DNA from: Bacillota bacterium
GTDB lineage: Bacteria > Bacillota_A > Clostridia > Lachnospirales > Bianqueaceae
Length of the DNA stretch: 8,920 nucleotides
Direction: 5' to 3'
Assembly (NCBI GenBank): GCA_017420625.1
Contig: JAFOIR010000023.1
Coordinates: forward strand, 1-8,920
Shown: in pieces, positions 1-5,900 of the stretch
Numbering within the stretch: position 1 is the stretch's first letter
Layout of the letters: every line of letters begins with the position of its first letter
Made by a program: the position numbers and the translations under genes
The notes under the pieces: generated by a model
What the model was told of the DNA's origin: nothing
Database searches by the model: none
The model's input: only the letters and a program-made list of their open reading frames with translations

Positions 1-605
1 AAACCGAAAATAATTCCGACGACAGCTGATGCTGCCAGGAAAACTACGGGATGAAGCTTGCTGATTTTTGCGAGCACCTTGTTTTTCTTCAGCGCTTTAA
101 AGGTGCCCAGATTCATCAGAAGCCAGAGAATTACCGCCAGGATCACTGCCGGAAAGCGGATACCGGAAAAAACGGTTTTCAAACTGCTGAATGATCCCTG
201 ACTGAACAGAGCGATCTGACCAACACTCAGGCAGGCAGCGGCGATCAGGCCGGTGGATGCCGGACGCAGTCCGTAGAATGCTGCTTTTACATATTTGTTG
301 TCCTGGAAGGCTTTCAGAATTTTCGCAACAATGATGATGATTACGATGGACGGAAAGATCAGGCCGAGCGTAGCGACGACAGCTCCGAATACTCCGCCGA
401 CCGCATAGCCGGTGTAAGTGGACATATTGACGCCGATCGGTCCCGGGGTACATTCGGAAACCGCGATCATATCAGCGAGCTGATCCGCCGTGTACCAGCC
501 AGTCCGCACAGAAATGTCCTGCAGGAAAGGAAGTGTTGCAAGCCCGCCGCCGATGGCAAACAGGCCGGCTTTTGCGAATTCATAGAACAACTGCAGATAG
601 ATCAT
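1..605 (-). CDS. Half-size CHR-family (chromate transporter) membrane protein, second of a pair; 3' end off window
   Basis: Member of the short-chain CHR (ChrA) family, inner-membrane proteins of about 180-200 residues that act as pairs; family members export chromate or related oxyanions, but the substrate here is unknown. 201 complete codons are visible before the left window edge, so most of the protein is present. The N-terminus carries the family signature: IGGGLATLPFLQ at residues 18-29, then SECTPGPIGVN at 50-60 and ATLGLIFPS at 78-86. Hydrophobic segments follow at about 78-96, 114-135, 152-168 and 187-201. The ATG at 605-603 overlaps the stop of the upstream gene as ATGA, and AGGAGG lies 9 bases before it, so translation is probably coupled. 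The family call is sure; the substrate is not. No chrB or other resistance gene is visible to support chromate specifically. Confidence 0.9.
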   Translation of the reverse strand, partial: MIYLQLFYEFAKAGLFAIGGGLATLPFLQDISVRTGWYTADQLADMIAVSECTPGPIGVNMSTYTGYAVGGVFGAVVATLGLIFPSIVIIIIVAKILKAFQDNKYVKAAFYGLRPASTGLIAAACLSVGQIALFSQGSFSSLKTVFSGIRFPAVILAVILWLLMNLGTFKALKKNKVLAKISKLHPVVFLAASAVVGIIFG

Positions 606-1153
606 GCCTTGCTTCCTCCTTTCTTCAGAAGCAGATGTGCCGCGATACCAGCCACAGCAGCGATCAGTACGAAGATGATAGGTGAAACATCAAGCAGCAG
701 GGATCCGATCAGCACCAGGAGAAAAATACCCAGCGTGACGGCATCTTTGATCGATGATTTCCCCAGTTTGACTACCGCATTCAGGATCAGTACGAAGACA
801 CACACCCTGATGCCGGCAAACGCGTTTTTAACGACAGCCAGGTCTGCAAAATTGGAGATAAACGCTGCAATAATGGTAATAATGACCAGCGACGGGAAAA
901 CGACTCCAAGAGTCGCAACAACACCGCCCACAACACCACGTGTTTTATTGCCAATAAAAGTCGCTGTATTGACAGCAATAATACCGGGTGTACACTGTCC
1001 TATGGCATAATAATCCATCAACTCTTCATTGGTAGCCCAGCCGCGTCTCTCCACGACCTCCTTCTGCAGCATGGGCAGCATGGCATAGCCGCCGCCAAAG
1101 GTCAGGCCGCCTATCCGGGCAAAAGTAAAAAATAAGTCTAACAGTTCTCTCAT
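602..1153 (-). CDS. Half-size CHR-family (chromate transporter) membrane protein, first of a pair
   Basis: Short-chain CHR-family transporter of 183 residues, paralogous to the next gene on the same strand. Half-size CHR proteins are thought to assemble as a two-subunit antiparallel transporter equivalent to full-length ChrA. Motifs: FGGGYAMLPMLQKEVVERRG at residues 19-38, GQCTPGIIAVNTATF at about 53-67, and ATLGVVFPS at about 81-89. Hydrophobic segments continue to the C-terminus, which ends in a basic tail (LLLKKGGSKA). The start was set at 1153 rather than an upstream in-frame codon at 1210 because GGAGGA sits five bases before this ATG and homology-like sequence begins here; the longer version would also place the start upstream of the promoter's transcription start. 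The stop overlaps the downstream start by 4 bases. Function as an anion exporter is inferred from the family only. Confidence 0.92.
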   Translation of the reverse strand: MRELLDLFFTFARIGGLTFGGGYAMLPMLQKEVVERRGWATNEELMDYYAIGQCTPGIIAVNTATFIGNKTRGVVGGVVATLGVVFPSLVIITIIAAFISNFADLAVVKNAFAGIRVCVFVLILNAVVKLGKSSIKDAVTLGIFLLVLIGSLLLDVSPIIFVLIAAVAGIAAHLLLKKGGSKA

Positions 1154-1180
1154 GGATATCCTCCGTCTTTTCTTCCTGAG

Positions 1181-1201
1181 AATGTTATATGATACTACAT
1201 T
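1181..1201. promoter_or_regulatory. Imperfect palindrome at the chr transcription start, candidate operator
   Basis: The sequence AATGT-N11-ACATT has eight matched symmetric positions (five in each outer arm and three more around the central G at 1191). It overlaps the end of the leftward -10 box (1199-1204) and the expected start site, where a repressor would block transcription. The regulator is unknown; the region is AT-rich, so chance is possible. Confidence 0.3.
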
Positions 1202-1227
1202 ATAGCACAAATGGTTCAGGAGAAGAT
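1199..1227 (-). promoter_or_regulatory. Promoter of the chr gene pair (extended -10)
   Basis: Read leftward, TGCTATAAT (1207-1199) is a perfect -10 box with the TGn extension. The hexamer 17 bases upstream (ATCTTC, 1227-1222) is a poor -35, which fits an extended -10 promoter. The expected start near 1192 leaves a short leader of about 40 bases before the ATG at 1153. Confidence 0.6.
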
Positions 1228-1232
1228 ATCAG

Positions 1233-1260
1233 CCCATCAAAATGATGGGTTTATTTTTTT
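1233..1260 (+). terminator. Terminator-like hairpin between divergent promoters
   Basis: CCCATCA (1233-1239) and TGATGGG (1243-1249) form a perfect 7-bp stem with a three-base AAA spacer, followed on the plus strand by TTTATTTTTTT (1250-1260). This has the shape of a rightward intrinsic terminator, although a three-base loop is tight. It lies just before the XRE promoter, and no plus-strand gene lies upstream of it; it would stop transcripts running antisense to the chr genes. The same 17-base dyad could instead be a protein-binding operator. Confidence 0.5.
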
Positions 1261-1286
1261 GCCAAAAACCATACCAATGGTATAAA
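1259..1286 (+). promoter_or_regulatory. Candidate promoter of the XRE-MFS operon with a palindromic operator in its spacer
   Basis: TTGCCA (1259-1264) and TATAAA (1281-1286) are separated by 16 bases. The spacer and -10 contain the perfect dyad ATACCA-A-TGGTAT (1271-1283), a typical position for a repressor operator, perhaps for the XRE protein encoded just downstream. A second -10-like TATAAT at 1340-1345, inside a CTGC-N9-GCAG dyad (1334-1350), lacks a good -35 but lies closer to the gene. Which one is used cannot be decided by reading. Confidence 0.45.
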
Positions 1287-1375
1287 AAATAATATAATAA
1301 TAGTATTATATGTGTCTTCCTTTTGCAAAATAGCTGCATTATAATAGCAGATGTAAACAAAAGGAGGACGTACTG

Positions 1376-2452
1376 ATGAAATTATCACTTGCTGAAAATA
1401 TACGTATGTTCCGAAAACAGAAGAAGATGACACAGGAAAAACTGGCCGAAGCGCTGGGCGTGACGGTAGGTGCTGTCTATAAATGGGAATCCGGGCTCTC
1501 ACAGCCGGAACTTGGCATGCTGGTGGAACTCGCAGACTTCTTCGATATTTCTGTCGATGTGCTGATCGGATACCGGACGAAGGATAATCGTATGGAGGCT
1601 ATGCTGGAGAGGATCAACGCCTATTGCCAGGTAATGGATCCGACCGCGATCAGCGAAGCGGAGAAGCTTTTGGGGAAGTACCCGCATTCCTTCGAAGCTG
1701 TTTTAAACTGCGCATCGGTCTATATGGCTTTTGGAACCCCTGAGCGGGACGCAAATATGCTCAAAAGAGCGTTGGAACTGTTGGAAGAAGCCAAGGTCCT
1801 GCTTCCGCAGAACGATGATCCCAGGTTCAACGAGTTGACGATCCTGGGAGGTCAATCAGAAGTCTGGTTTTTGCTGGGAGACATAGAGAAGAGCCTCGAA
1901 GTTTTGAAAAAGAACAACGCAGCAGGAATCTTCAGCGATATGATCGGACTGTACCTGGCGGTCTATCTGGACAGGCCGGAAGAGGCGAAAATGTATCTGT
2001 CAGAAGCCTTATTAACCAGCATTGTTACCCTGATCAATGTGATCTTCGCGTACTACTTTTTTTTCAAAGCTGCGAATGACTGGAAATCCGCAGAGACCAT
2101 CACTGCATGGGGAATCGATATGCTCACGAGACTCAGAAAAGAAGTCAAACCAGACATTACCGAAAAGATTCTGGCAGAGCTGCAGCTTTTACTTTCTCAT
2201 GCCCAATACAAACAGGGCAGGCGGGAGGAAGCCTTAAAATCGTTTGAAAAGATAAAGGTTCTGGTTCATAGTTTTGATTCAATGCCGGAGTACAGTCTGA
2301 AGACGGTGCGGTTTACGGAGCAGACAGACCAGACTTTCGTATATGATGTCATGGGTAAAACGGCAGCCGATAGTATTGCCACTCTGCTCGGCCTTTTGGA
2401 TGATCCGGCCTTTAGTAAACGATGGAAGGAGTTTATCGAGAATGAGCAATGA
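1376..2452 (+). CDS. XRE-family transcriptional regulator with helical-repeat (TPR-like) C-terminus
   Basis: A 358-residue cytoplasmic DNA-binding protein. Residues about 6-65 form a Cro/CI-type helix-turn-helix (LAENIRMFRKQKKMTQEKLA, then the recognition region VTVGAVYKWESGLSQPELG, then LADFFDISVDVLIGY). The remainder, roughly 75-350, is almost entirely helical with repeat-like pairs such as KRALELLEEAKVLLP, DIEKSLEVLKKN and GRREEALKSFEKIKVL, which resemble tetratricopeptide repeats used for ligand, peptide or protein binding. AAGGAGG ends eight bases before the ATG. The last 11 bases overlap the MFS exporter gene, so the two are one operon, and the regulator probably controls that operon, perhaps through the palindrome at 1271-1283. 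The signal it senses is unknown; Rgg/PlcR-like peptide sensing is one possibility, but no peptide gene was seen. Confidence 0.88.
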   Translation: MKLSLAENIRMFRKQKKMTQEKLAEALGVTVGAVYKWESGLSQPELGMLVELADFFDISVDVLIGYRTKDNRMEAMLERINAYCQVMDPTAISEAEKLLGKYPHSFEAVLNCASVYMAFGTPERDANMLKRALELLEEAKVLLPQNDDPRFNELTILGGQSEVWFLLGDIEKSLEVLKKNNAAGIFSDMIGLYLAVYLDRPEEAKMYLSEALLTSIVTLINVIFAYYFFFKAANDWKSAETITAWGIDMLTRLRKEVKPDITEKILAELQLLLSHAQYKQGRREEALKSFEKIKVLVHSFDSMPEYSLKTVRFTEQTDQTFVYDVMGKTAADSIATLLGLLDDPAFSKRWKEFIENEQ

Positions 2453-3746
2453 TCTTAAGAAAAGCGGTAATGTCTTCGCCAACCGGAACTTTCGCCTGGT
2501 CTTCTTCGGAGCGCTGGTTTCGGAACTTGGTGCGATTCTCTATAGTTTTGCTGTCAGTTTTTACATTCTGGAGATCACTGGAAACGATGCATTCCTGCAG
2601 GGTCTGTATCTGGCACTGTGCGGGATCGCCCTGCTGCTTTTTACTCCGATTGGCGGCGTACTGGGAGACCGTCTGAACAAAGCGCATATCATGTATGTCT
2701 GTGACTATCTGAAAGGCGGGATGATCATTCTGGCTACGGTCCTGATGATGACCTTTGAAAAATCCAACACACAGGTGGTTATTCTGTTTGTTCTTGGCAT
2801 CCTGGGCAATGCAGTCAGCGGCATCTTTTCTCCCGCCGCCGGTGCTCTGTTTCCCCATATCGTAGAAGAGGATAAGCTGCAGCAGGCGAATGCTTATTTC
2901 TCAATGAAAAGTTCGCTGGAGGGCATCGTCGGGGTGGTCCTGGCCGGCATCCTGTATGCGGTGATGTCGATCTATGCACTGTTTTTCCTGGTCGGTCTGA
3001 GTTTCATCGCTTCAGGGATCTCCGAAATGATGATCCGATATGATCACCGTCCTTCCGAAGAACCTTTGAGTCTTAAACTCGCAGTCAGGGATATGGCAGA
3101 CGGTATTCGCTATCTGAAGACCAAACGCGCCATTCTGGCTCTTCTCGCGTCGATACTGTTCATCAACTTTTTCTTTTCACCCATCACCGGGAATTTCATT
3201 CCGTTCTTTATCAAGACGGATCTGGCTCTTGCGCCTTCCTATCTTTTCAGTCAAGTTCTGACACCAGAGCTCTGGTCATCGGTCTTTGAAGTATTCTTCG
3301 GTATCTCGTCCCTGGCCGGCGCAGCAATCCTCAGTGCCCGTCCTCAGAAAGAGAAAGCCGGGCGATCGACCGCTCTCTGGCTTTTGGCCCTGGCTGTCGT
3401 GATGGTTGTTCTGGCTGTTTCCTACTGGCTGATGGTAGACCGTGGTTCTTCCCTGAACAGTTTTCTGATCGCCTTCTGTTTGATCTGCCTGGCAGTCGGT
3501 GCGATGATTTCTTTCATCAACATTCCAATCAGCACTGTGATGATGCAGATCATCGACAAAGATAAACTTAGTAAGGTAACCAGCATTATCAGCATCGGTT
3601 CTCAGGGTATGGTCCCGATCGCCTCCATGCTGGCCGGCTCTCTTCTTCAGAAACAGGGCAGCACCGCATTGCTCGCAGTCTGTGCGATCGGCTTTCTTGC
3701 CACAGCGCTCCTGCTGCTTATGAACCCCCGCATACGCGAGATTTGA
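2442..3746 (+). CDS. MFS transporter, drug-exporter (DHA3-like) type
   Basis: A 434-residue integral membrane protein of the major facilitator superfamily, resembling the proton-driven exporters of the macrolide-efflux/EntS (DHA3) group. The N-terminus has the usual FANRNFRLVFFG entry, and GGVLGDRLNKAH at residues 71-82 is the loop 2-3 motif A. The stretch FSPAAGALFPHIVEEDKLQQ (129-148) followed by ANAYFSMKSSLEG is typical of this subfamily. About 10-12 hydrophobic segments are spread along the whole length, with a long central loop around 200-230, so it looks intact. The ATG at 2442 was chosen over an in-frame start at 2343 because AAGGAG (2426-2431) precedes it by 10 bases and the N-terminus then matches the family. 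It overlaps the XRE gene by 11 bases. Substrate unknown; export of a toxic compound or antibiotic is the family-based inference. Confidence 0.9.
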   Translation: MSNDLKKSGNVFANRNFRLVFFGALVSELGAILYSFAVSFYILEITGNDAFLQGLYLALCGIALLLFTPIGGVLGDRLNKAHIMYVCDYLKGGMIILATVLMMTFEKSNTQVVILFVLGILGNAVSGIFSPAAGALFPHIVEEDKLQQANAYFSMKSSLEGIVGVVLAGILYAVMSIYALFFLVGLSFIASGISEMMIRYDHRPSEEPLSLKLAVRDMADGIRYLKTKRAILALLASILFINFFFSPITGNFIPFFIKTDLALAPSYLFSQVLTPELWSSVFEVFFGISSLAGAAILSARPQKEKAGRSTALWLLALAVVMVVLAVSYWLMVDRGSSLNSFLIAFCLICLAVGAMISFINIPISTVMMQIIDKDKLSKVTSIISIGSQGMVPIASMLAGSLLQKQGSTALLAVCAIGFLATALLLLMNPRIREI

Positions 3747-3788
3747 CTATTCTCTTATGCCGGAATTATGCTGTTTCATACCAGAATA

Positions 3789-3817
3789 TTGTAATTACAG
3801 TCTGAGTGCGATACAAT
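3789..3817 (+). promoter_or_regulatory. Candidate promoter upstream of a short hairpin
   Basis: TTGTAA (3789-3794) and TACAAT (3812-3817) are 17 bases apart, close to the vegetative consensus. The -35 also overlaps the palindrome TGTAATTACA (3790-3799). A transcript would start near 3824 and meet the hairpin at 3839-3868. The region is AT-rich, so this is tentative. Confidence 0.35.
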
Positions 3818-3838
3818 CAGCCTATCATATAACAAAAT

Positions 3839-3873
3839 GAAAGTAATTTATACGAATTAATTGCTTTCTTTTT
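3839..3873 (+). terminator. Candidate intrinsic terminator after the MFS gene
   Basis: GAAAGTAATT (3839-3848) pairs with AATTGCTTTC (3859-3868) over ten positions including one G-U, with a 10-base loop, and is followed by TTTTT (3869-3873). The stem is poor in GC, so it may be weak. It lies 92 bases past the MFS stop and before the AraC promoter. Read on the other strand it is followed by ATTTTG, so it could work weakly both ways. It could also be an attenuator in a leader made from the promoter at 3789. Confidence 0.5.
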
Positions 3874-3893
3874 AAAATACTACAGATATTTTG

Positions 3894-3922
3894 TTGTTTT
3901 CGGGCAGATCTTGTGTTATGAT
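3894..3922 (+). promoter_or_regulatory. Promoter of the AraC-type regulator
   Basis: TTGTTT (3894-3899), a 17-base spacer and TATGAT (3917-3922) with a TGT extension at 3914-3916. The start would be near 3929, giving a leader of about 24 bases. A loose dyad AAAATA-N7-TATTTT (3874-3892) abuts the -35 and may bind a regulator, though AT-rich repeats here may be chance. Confidence 0.55.
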
Positions 3923-3952
3923 ACGGAATATCTGAATAAGTTTGGAGGGAAC

Positions 3953-4777
3953 ATGGCTCAAAGCGAACAGGTTCTGGATTTCCGTGTGCTGAAGCGAACG
4001 CATACGGGACTGTTTGAAGAAGATAAAAAACGGTTTCATCGTTTTCATGAACTCTTTGTACTGACCGAAGGAAGCTGTACTGTCCTGATTGGCCAGCATA
4101 TGTACCGGATGCAGGCGGGAGATATTGCCCTGATCCCCGCACGGACGCTGCACAAAACCGACTACCTGGATAACGGATTGCACACGAAATATGTCATATC
4201 GCTCACCAAGGCAACAGCGGCAGAGATCGACTATTTTCTGGGGGAGGAACTGACGCCGCTGTGTCTGAAAGCCGGAATGGTCACAATTCCGACGCAGCGG
4301 AGAGAAGCGATCTACCTTCTGCTTGACCGGATGCTCTATGAGTATGAAAATCAGCCGCCGCATGCACACAGCGTGACAAAGGCATGCCTGTGCGAGCTGC
4401 TCATCTCAATTCTTCGTTACCGTACGCAAGAGGAAGAAAAGGATGGAATAATAGATGAAAGGATCGAACGGATCCAAGAGGTCACCCGGTATCTTTATGA
4501 TCATCAGGCTGAGGAGATCACTCTGCCTCAACTGGCCTCGCACTTTGCTGTGAGTCCGTCTCATCTTTCCCGCACTTTTAAAGACGTAACCGGATTCAGG
4601 CTCCGGGAATATCTGATCCATCTGCGAATCCAAAGAGCTTGCGATCTGCTCCTCTCGACTACTCTTTCCGTCACCGAGATCGCAGATCGGTGCGGCTTCA
4701 ATGACAGTAATTATTTCGGTGATGCCTTCCGGAAGGCGATCGGTGTCTCACCAAGGGACTATCGGAAACTGGGATAA
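3953..4777 (+). CDS. AraC-family transcriptional regulator with N-terminal cupin domain
   Basis: A 274-residue regulator. Residues about 28-80 look like an AraC-type cupin sensing domain (FHRFHELFVLTEG, then YRMQAGDIALIPARTLHKTD, whose PxxxxH pattern is common in ligand-binding cupins). Residues about 170-272 form the two-helix-turn-helix AraC DNA-binding domain: LPQLASHFAVSPSHLSRTFK in the first half, and VTEIADRCGFNDSNYFGDAF in the second, ending in KAIGVSPRDYRKLG, the standard family close. The ATG at 3953 follows GGAGGG with a short gap; an in-frame TTG at 3911 was rejected because it lies in the -10 region. The gene stands alone: no sugar-use or transport gene follows on its strand, so its targets are unknown. 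Members of this type often respond to sugars or small metabolites and activate distant operons. Confidence 0.9.
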   Translation: MAQSEQVLDFRVLKRTHTGLFEEDKKRFHRFHELFVLTEGSCTVLIGQHMYRMQAGDIALIPARTLHKTDYLDNGLHTKYVISLTKATAAEIDYFLGEELTPLCLKAGMVTIPTQRREAIYLLLDRMLYEYENQPPHAHSVTKACLCELLISILRYRTQEEEKDGIIDERIERIQEVTRYLYDHQAEEITLPQLASHFAVSPSHLSRTFKDVTGFRLREYLIHLRIQRACDLLLSTTLSVTEIADRCGFNDSNYFGDAFRKAIGVSPRDYRKLG

Positions 4778-4821
4778 TCCGAAATTTTTCATAAAAAAGC
4801 TAAAAAGTCATGAAATTCCCC

Positions 4822-4852
4822 TTGACCTTCCACCTTGTGGAACCCTTATACT
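4822..4852 (+). promoter_or_regulatory. MerR-type promoter with 19-bp spacer and palindromic operator
   Basis: TTGACC (4822-4827) and TATACT (4847-4852) are separated by 19 bases, the lengthened spacer that is the hallmark of promoters activated by MerR-family proteins through DNA distortion. The spacer contains a perfect dyad, TTCCAC-CTT-GTGGAA (4828-4842). The left part, TTGACCTTCC, is like that of CueR-type metal-responsive promoters. The expected start near 4859 is about 33 bases before the merR-like ATG, so the regulator very probably controls itself and the gene after it. Confidence 0.8.
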
Positions 4853-4891
4853 CATCTCATCAAACAACAAAAGCATCGAAGGGACAGTAAA

Positions 4892-5533
4892 ATGAAAATC
4901 AATCAGGTTGCGGAACTGGTAGATATTTCCAAAAAGAACATTCGGTTCTATGAAGACCAGGGTCTCATTCAGCCGGGAAGAGATCCCCAGAACAGTTATC
5001 GGGAGTATTCACTGGAAGATGTCAAACAGCTGGAAAAGATCAAGTTACTGAGACAACTTGGTGTCTCCTGTGAAAACATCCGTAAACTGATCAGGAATGA
5101 ATTGGATCTTATGACCTGTATGCATGGGCGAATGGATGAGTTGGAAGAAGAAAGCCGCAGTATTGGTCATATGCAGACCATGTGCTCTCTTCTGGCAGAT
5201 GATCCTGTCGATTTTGTTTCCTTTGATGCCGTTTCCTATCTGGAAAAAATGAAAGAGTTGGAAAAGGGAGGTGGAAAGTTCGTGGATGTACGTAATTCAG
5301 ACGTACGAAAAAGAAAGAACGGCGCTATCATTGCCGCAGCTGTTGTCGTTGTGTATATGACGGCACTGATCGGCTTGTTTCTGTGGGCAGACAATATCGA
5401 TCCGGCTCCCAAAGGGATCCTGATCGGAGTGATCGTCCTGATCGGTTGTGTTATTGTGGGCGTGTTGATTGCTCTGAGCCAAAGGCTTAGAGAAGTAAAG
5501 AAAGGAGAATTAGATGAAGCTAATAAGTATTGA
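4892..5533 (+). CDS. MerR-family regulator with two C-terminal transmembrane segments
   Basis: A 213-residue regulator. Residues 1-70 are a MerR winged helix-turn-helix (MKINQVAELVDISKKNIRFY, EDQGLI, then YREYSLEDVKQLEKIKLLRQ and LGVSCENIRKLI). A dimerising helix follows at about 75-125. Unusually, the C-terminus has two hydrophobic segments, about 144-166 and 175-196, followed by a charged tail, so the protein is probably tethered to the membrane with both ends in the cytoplasm. Cysteines are at 60, 76, 98 and 186; the C-terminal metal-binding cysteine loop of CueR/MerR is absent, so metal sensing is not shown. The ATG at 4892 was chosen over an in-frame start at 4835 because that one lies inside the operator. 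AAGGGA precedes the start by seven bases. It overlaps ybjQ by 20 bases. The signal may be a membrane state or stress, which is inference. Confidence 0.88.
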   Translation: MKINQVAELVDISKKNIRFYEDQGLIQPGRDPQNSYREYSLEDVKQLEKIKLLRQLGVSCENIRKLIRNELDLMTCMHGRMDELEEESRSIGHMQTMCSLLADDPVDFVSFDAVSYLEKMKELEKGGGKFVDVRNSDVRKRKNGAIIAAAVVVVYMTALIGLFLWADNIDPAPKGILIGVIVLIGCVIVGVLIALSQRLREVKKGELDEANKY

Positions 5534-5828
5534 GAGTTATCCCGGGAAACAGTATGAAGTACTTGGTTTGGTCAAAGGAACGATCGTCCAGACCAAAAAT
5601 CTGGGAAGAGATTTTATGGCCGGCATGAAATCATTGGTCGGCGGTGAACTGGTCGGCTATACAGAGATGCTCAATGAAGCAAGACAGCTGGCAACGAAAC
5701 GTATGGTTGATGAAGCAGACTCTCTTGGTGCGGATGCAGTCATCGGTGTCCGATATGGCTCTTCGCAGGTCATGCAGGGTGCGGCCGAAGTCGTTGCATA
5801 CGGAACGGCCATCAAGTTTACTGAATAA
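5514..5828 (+). CDS. YbjQ family (UPF0145, putative heavy-metal-binding domain) protein
   Basis: A 104-residue soluble protein of the YbjQ/UPF0145 family (DUF74). Family structures show small oligomers, often pentamers, and the name 'heavy-metal-binding' is a weakly tested annotation. The family pattern is clear: YEVLGLVKGTIVQTKNLGRD near the start, GGELVGYTEMLNEARQLATK in the middle, and the conserved block ADSLGADAVIGVRY, then a C-terminal AEVVAYGTAIKF. The length is normal for the family. AAAGGAG precedes the ATG by six bases and the start lies within the end of the MerR-type gene, so both are made from one message and probably coupled. The strong terminator at 5858 ends the operon. Being the only other gene under the MerR-type promoter, it is the likely output of that sensor; its biochemical role is unknown. 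Confidence 0.88.
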   Translation: MKLISIESYPGKQYEVLGLVKGTIVQTKNLGRDFMAGMKSLVGGELVGYTEMLNEARQLATKRMVDEADSLGADAVIGVRYGSSQVMQGAAEVVAYGTAIKFTE

Positions 5829-5857
5829 TTGATTTCAGCTGAAGAAGCTTGAAAACG

Positions 5858-5900
5858 AAGGAGGCTAATGTCGTCAGACAAAAGCCTCCTTTATTTTTTT
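5858..5900 (+). terminator. Strong intrinsic terminator of the MerR-YbjQ operon
   Basis: AAGGAGGCT (5858-5866) and AGCCTCCTT (5883-5891) make a perfect 9-bp stem, followed by TTTATTTTTTT. The 16-base loop holds a second small stem, TGTC (5869-5872) with GACA (5877-5880). The minus-strand mobA gene ends inside this structure: its stop is in the loop and its last codons form one arm. Read leftward the stem is followed only by CGTTTTC, so termination of the mobA operon here would be weaker. Confidence 0.88.

Noticed and set aside
97..453. Minus-strand open frame of 118 codons
   Set aside because: It lies in another frame of the CHR-family gene at 1-605; its translation is rich in Arg, His and Cys and has no family pattern.
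2433..2858. Minus-strand open frame of 141 codons
   Set aside because: It is antisense to the MFS gene, and its translation is rich in Gln, Asn and His with no recognisable domain.
3837..3860. Tiny open frame ATGAAAGTAATTTATACG ending in TAA
   Set aside because: It has seven codons, no ribosome binding site, and lies inside the candidate terminator hairpin.
4762..4790. Possible terminator TCGGA-N11-TCCGA followed by AATTTTTC at the end of the AraC gene
   Set aside because: The stem is only five base pairs with a long loop and overlaps the end of the coding region, so it is too weak to list.
5834..5843. Palindrome TTCAGCTGAA after ybjQ
   Set aside because: A 10-base palindrome between a stop codon and a terminator has no promoter nearby and is likely chance.
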